Shown here piece after piece: positions 6,555 through 8,131 of a stretch of 8,131 bases of DNA (position 1 is the first letter of the stretch; each line of letters begins with the position of its first letter). The DNA is from an uncultured Micrococcales bacterium (GTDB taxonomy: Bacteria > Actinomycetota > Actinomycetes > Actinomycetales > Microbacteriaceae). The stretch spans positions 1 to 8,131 of the forward strand of contig CAJXVY010000013.1 of assembly GCA_913062665.1 (NCBI GenBank), given 5' to 3'. The notes under the pieces are model-generated. The model did no database searches, was not told the origin of the DNA, and worked only from the letters and a program-made list of their open reading frames with translations. Made by a program: the position numbers and the translations under genes.

Positions 6555-8129
6555 ATGGAAGAAACCGAACAGAAGCAACCTGCGAGAAAAAGAACCACCG
6601 CGGCAAAGACAACTAAAGCAAAAGCCGAATCCGCAGAAGAAAAGAAGACTGAGCCCAAGACTGAGAAGGTTGAGTCTCAAACCGAGAACAGTCAAGATTC
6701 AGCCCCAGTGAAAACGGATGAGAGTGGAGAGGCTAAAAAGCCCGCTCGCCGCCGGACCACTTCAAAAGCAAAGACCTCCGATTCAAGCGATGCAGAAAAA
6801 CCAGCTGACGAAAAGTCCGAGGCATCCTCGCAGGAGCAACGCCAGAGCGAGGACAGCCAAGCCGATCGTGAAGACAACGGTGAGAATCGACGAGGCAATA
6901 ACCGCAATCGTCGCAACCGATATCGTGATCGTCGCCGCGGGGGCGAGGATGTTGAGCCAGAAATCAGTGATGACGATGAGTTGATTCAGGTTGCTGGAAT
7001 TCTGGATGTCCTGGATAACTATGCGTTTTTGCGAACCAGTGGTTACCTTCCCGGGCAAAACGATGTTTATGTCTCCCTGGGGCAGGTAAAGAAAAATGGC
7101 CTGCGCAAGGGTGATGCAGTTGTCGGTGTGATTAAGGCTCCCAAGGAAGGTGAGCCACAGAACAGCCGACAAAAATTCAACGCATTGGCCAGGGTTGATT
7201 CAGTCAACGGAATAGCTGTTGCGGATCTAGCCGACAGGATTGATTTTGCAAAGCTAACCCCTCTCTACCCCGATGCTCGCCTGCGACTTGAGACCGAAGC
7301 CAAGAAGCTCTCGACCAGAATCATCGATTTGGTTAGCCCGATAGGTAAGGGTCAACGAGGACTAATCGTTTCTCCTCCAAAAGCTGGAAAGACTTTGATT
7401 CTGCAAGCAATCGCCAACTCAATCACCGCAAATAACCCTGAGGTTCACTTGATGGTGGTCTTGGTTGATGAGCGCCCAGAAGAGGTTACAGACATGCAGC
7501 GAACCGTCAAGGGAGAGGTCATTGCCTCCACCTTTGACCGCCCAGCGGATGACCACACCACGGTTGCCGAATTGGCTATTGAGCGCGCAAAGCGCTTGGT
7601 TGAAATGGGACATGATGTGGTTGTGCTTTTGGATTCGATTACAAGACTCGGAAGGGCATACAACCTAAGTGCTCCGGCCAGCGGTCGAATTCTCTCCGGT
7701 GGTGTTGATTCCTCTGCTCTTTACCCACCAAAGAAGTTCTTCGGAGCAGCTCGAAACATTGAAAACGGTGGATCGTTGACCATCCTGGCAACCGCTCTGG
7801 TTGAGACCGGTTCGAAGATGGATGAGGTTATCTTTGAGGAGTTCAAGGGAACTGGAAACATGGAGCTAAGGCTTTCTAGAGCGCTTGCCGATAAGCGCAT
7901 CTTCCCTGCGGTTGACATCAACGCCAGCGGAACAAGGCGCGAAGAGATGCTTATGAGTCCGCAAGAAACCAAGATCATCTGGAAGCTAAGACGTGCACTC
8001 GCTGGATTAGAGCAGCAGCAGGCACTGGAACTGGTGATGACCAGGTTGAAAGATACTCAGTCAAACGTTGAGTTCTTGCTGCAACTTGAGAAATCAATGC
8101 CTGTTCCCTCCGAGGGCGAATCGGAGTAG
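6555..8129 (+). CDS. rho: Transcription termination factor Rho, with disordered N-terminus
   Basis: Hexameric RNA-dependent ATPase/helicase that ends transcription on untranslated RNA (524 aa). Residues 1-141 are low complexity: Lys/Glu/Thr/Ser/Ala-rich to about 110, then Arg/Asn-rich (ENRRGNNRNRRNRYRDRRRGG) at 110-130. The cold-shock-like RNA-binding domain follows at about 142-215, with NYAFLRT at 155-161. The RecA-like motor has Walker A SPPKAGKT at 273-280, DERPEE at 305-310, Walker B ending at D360, Q-loop SGGVDSSAL at 381-389, R-loop KGTGNMEL at 431-438 and arginine finger R461 in GTRREE. A TAG lies in frame six bases before the ATG, so no upstream extension is possible. The N-terminal helix bundle found in most Rho proteins is therefore absent. 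The ribosome site is weak (AAAGAG, 11 bases upstream). No clear promoter of its own is seen; it may be read from the thr genes. Confidence 0.98.
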   Translation: MEETEQKQPARKRTTAAKTTKAKAESAEEKKTEPKTEKVESQTENSQDSAPVKTDESGEAKKPARRRTTSKAKTSDSSDAEKPADEKSEASSQEQRQSEDSQADREDNGENRRGNNRNRRNRYRDRRRGGEDVEPEISDDDELIQVAGILDVLDNYAFLRTSGYLPGQNDVYVSLGQVKKNGLRKGDAVVGVIKAPKEGEPQNSRQKFNALARVDSVNGIAVADLADRIDFAKLTPLYPDARLRLETEAKKLSTRIIDLVSPIGKGQRGLIVSPPKAGKTLILQAIANSITANNPEVHLMVVLVDERPEEVTDMQRTVKGEVIASTFDRPADDHTTVAELAIERAKRLVEMGHDVVVLLDSITRLGRAYNLSAPASGRILSGGVDSSALYPPKKFFGAARNIENGGSLTILATALVETGSKMDEVIFEEFKGTGNMELRLSRALADKRIFPAVDINASGTRREEMLMSPQETKIIWKLRRALAGLEQQQALELVMTRLKDTQSNVEFLLQLEKSMPVPSEGESE

Positions 8130-8131
8130 AC

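Noticed and set aside
6405..6695. Minus-strand 96-codon frame with a hydrophobic, membrane-like N-terminal part
   Set aside because: It is antisense to the thrB end and to the Lys/Glu-rich start of rho; antisense of such codons yields Leu/Phe runs automatically. No ribosome site or family resemblance.
6783..7172. Minus-strand 129-codon frame with apparent transmembrane stretches
   Set aside because: It is antisense to the Arg/Asn-rich tail and the RNA-binding domain of rho. The hydrophobic look comes from complementing that biased sequence, and the plus-strand frame is clearly the real gene.
7881..7898. Hairpin GCGCTT-GCCGAT-AAGCGC in rho
   Set aside because: It is a six-bp stem inside strongly conserved coding sequence, expected by chance and with no regulatory context.

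Overview
The window looks like a conserved housekeeping locus from a high-GC-phylum actinobacterium with unusually balanced base composition (about half GC by eye). The gene order tRNA-Arg / argS - lysA - hom - thrC - thrB - rho matches the order I know from mycobacteria and other Actinobacteria. Several details support this placement: ArgRS has an HLGG form of the HIGH motif and ends in APERM, ThrC is the short form, and Rho carries an Arg/Asn-rich segment in front of its RNA-binding domain. The moderate GC and compact junctions would suit a small-genome Microbacteriaceae of the freshwater Luna type (Rhodoluna/Aquiluna-like). That placement is inference; no marker gene in the window fixes the genus.

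Layout: a tRNA-Arg(CCG) gene occupies the first 76 bases on the minus strand. A 64-bp divergent spacer follows, which must hold the promoters for the tRNA and for the plus-strand operon. From base 141 to 8129 everything reads rightward with almost no spacing. The argS stop is followed one base later by the likely TTG start of lysA. lysA and hom overlap by 11 nt, hom and thrC abut exactly, and thrC and thrB share an ATGA overlap. Only the 77-nt thrB-rho gap has room for regulation. I see no intrinsic terminator anywhere in the window. No mobile element, CRISPR array, phage gene or broken gene is visible, and codon and base use look uniform.

Function: ArgRS charges tRNA-Arg, including the tRNA encoded next to it. 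LysA makes lysine from meso-diaminopimelate. Hom, ThrB and ThrC carry aspartate semialdehyde to threonine through homoserine and O-phosphohomoserine; homoserine is also the methionine precursor. LysA ends one branch of the aspartate pathway, and Hom opens the other. Rho is the transcription termination helicase.

Points most worth a second look: (1) a perfect 22-bp palindrome inside the first codons of hom, right after the lysA stop, whose core 14-mer recurs exactly in thrC; (2) two further perfect 16-bp palindromes in the last third of lysA; (3) a Rho protein with no room for the usual N-terminal helix-bundle domain, replaced by a charged, low-complexity tail; (4) a bulged GC hairpin and an 11-codon reading frame in the rho leader. 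I found no convincing new multi-gene system; the novelty here is at the level of regulatory DNA/RNA structure and Rho architecture.
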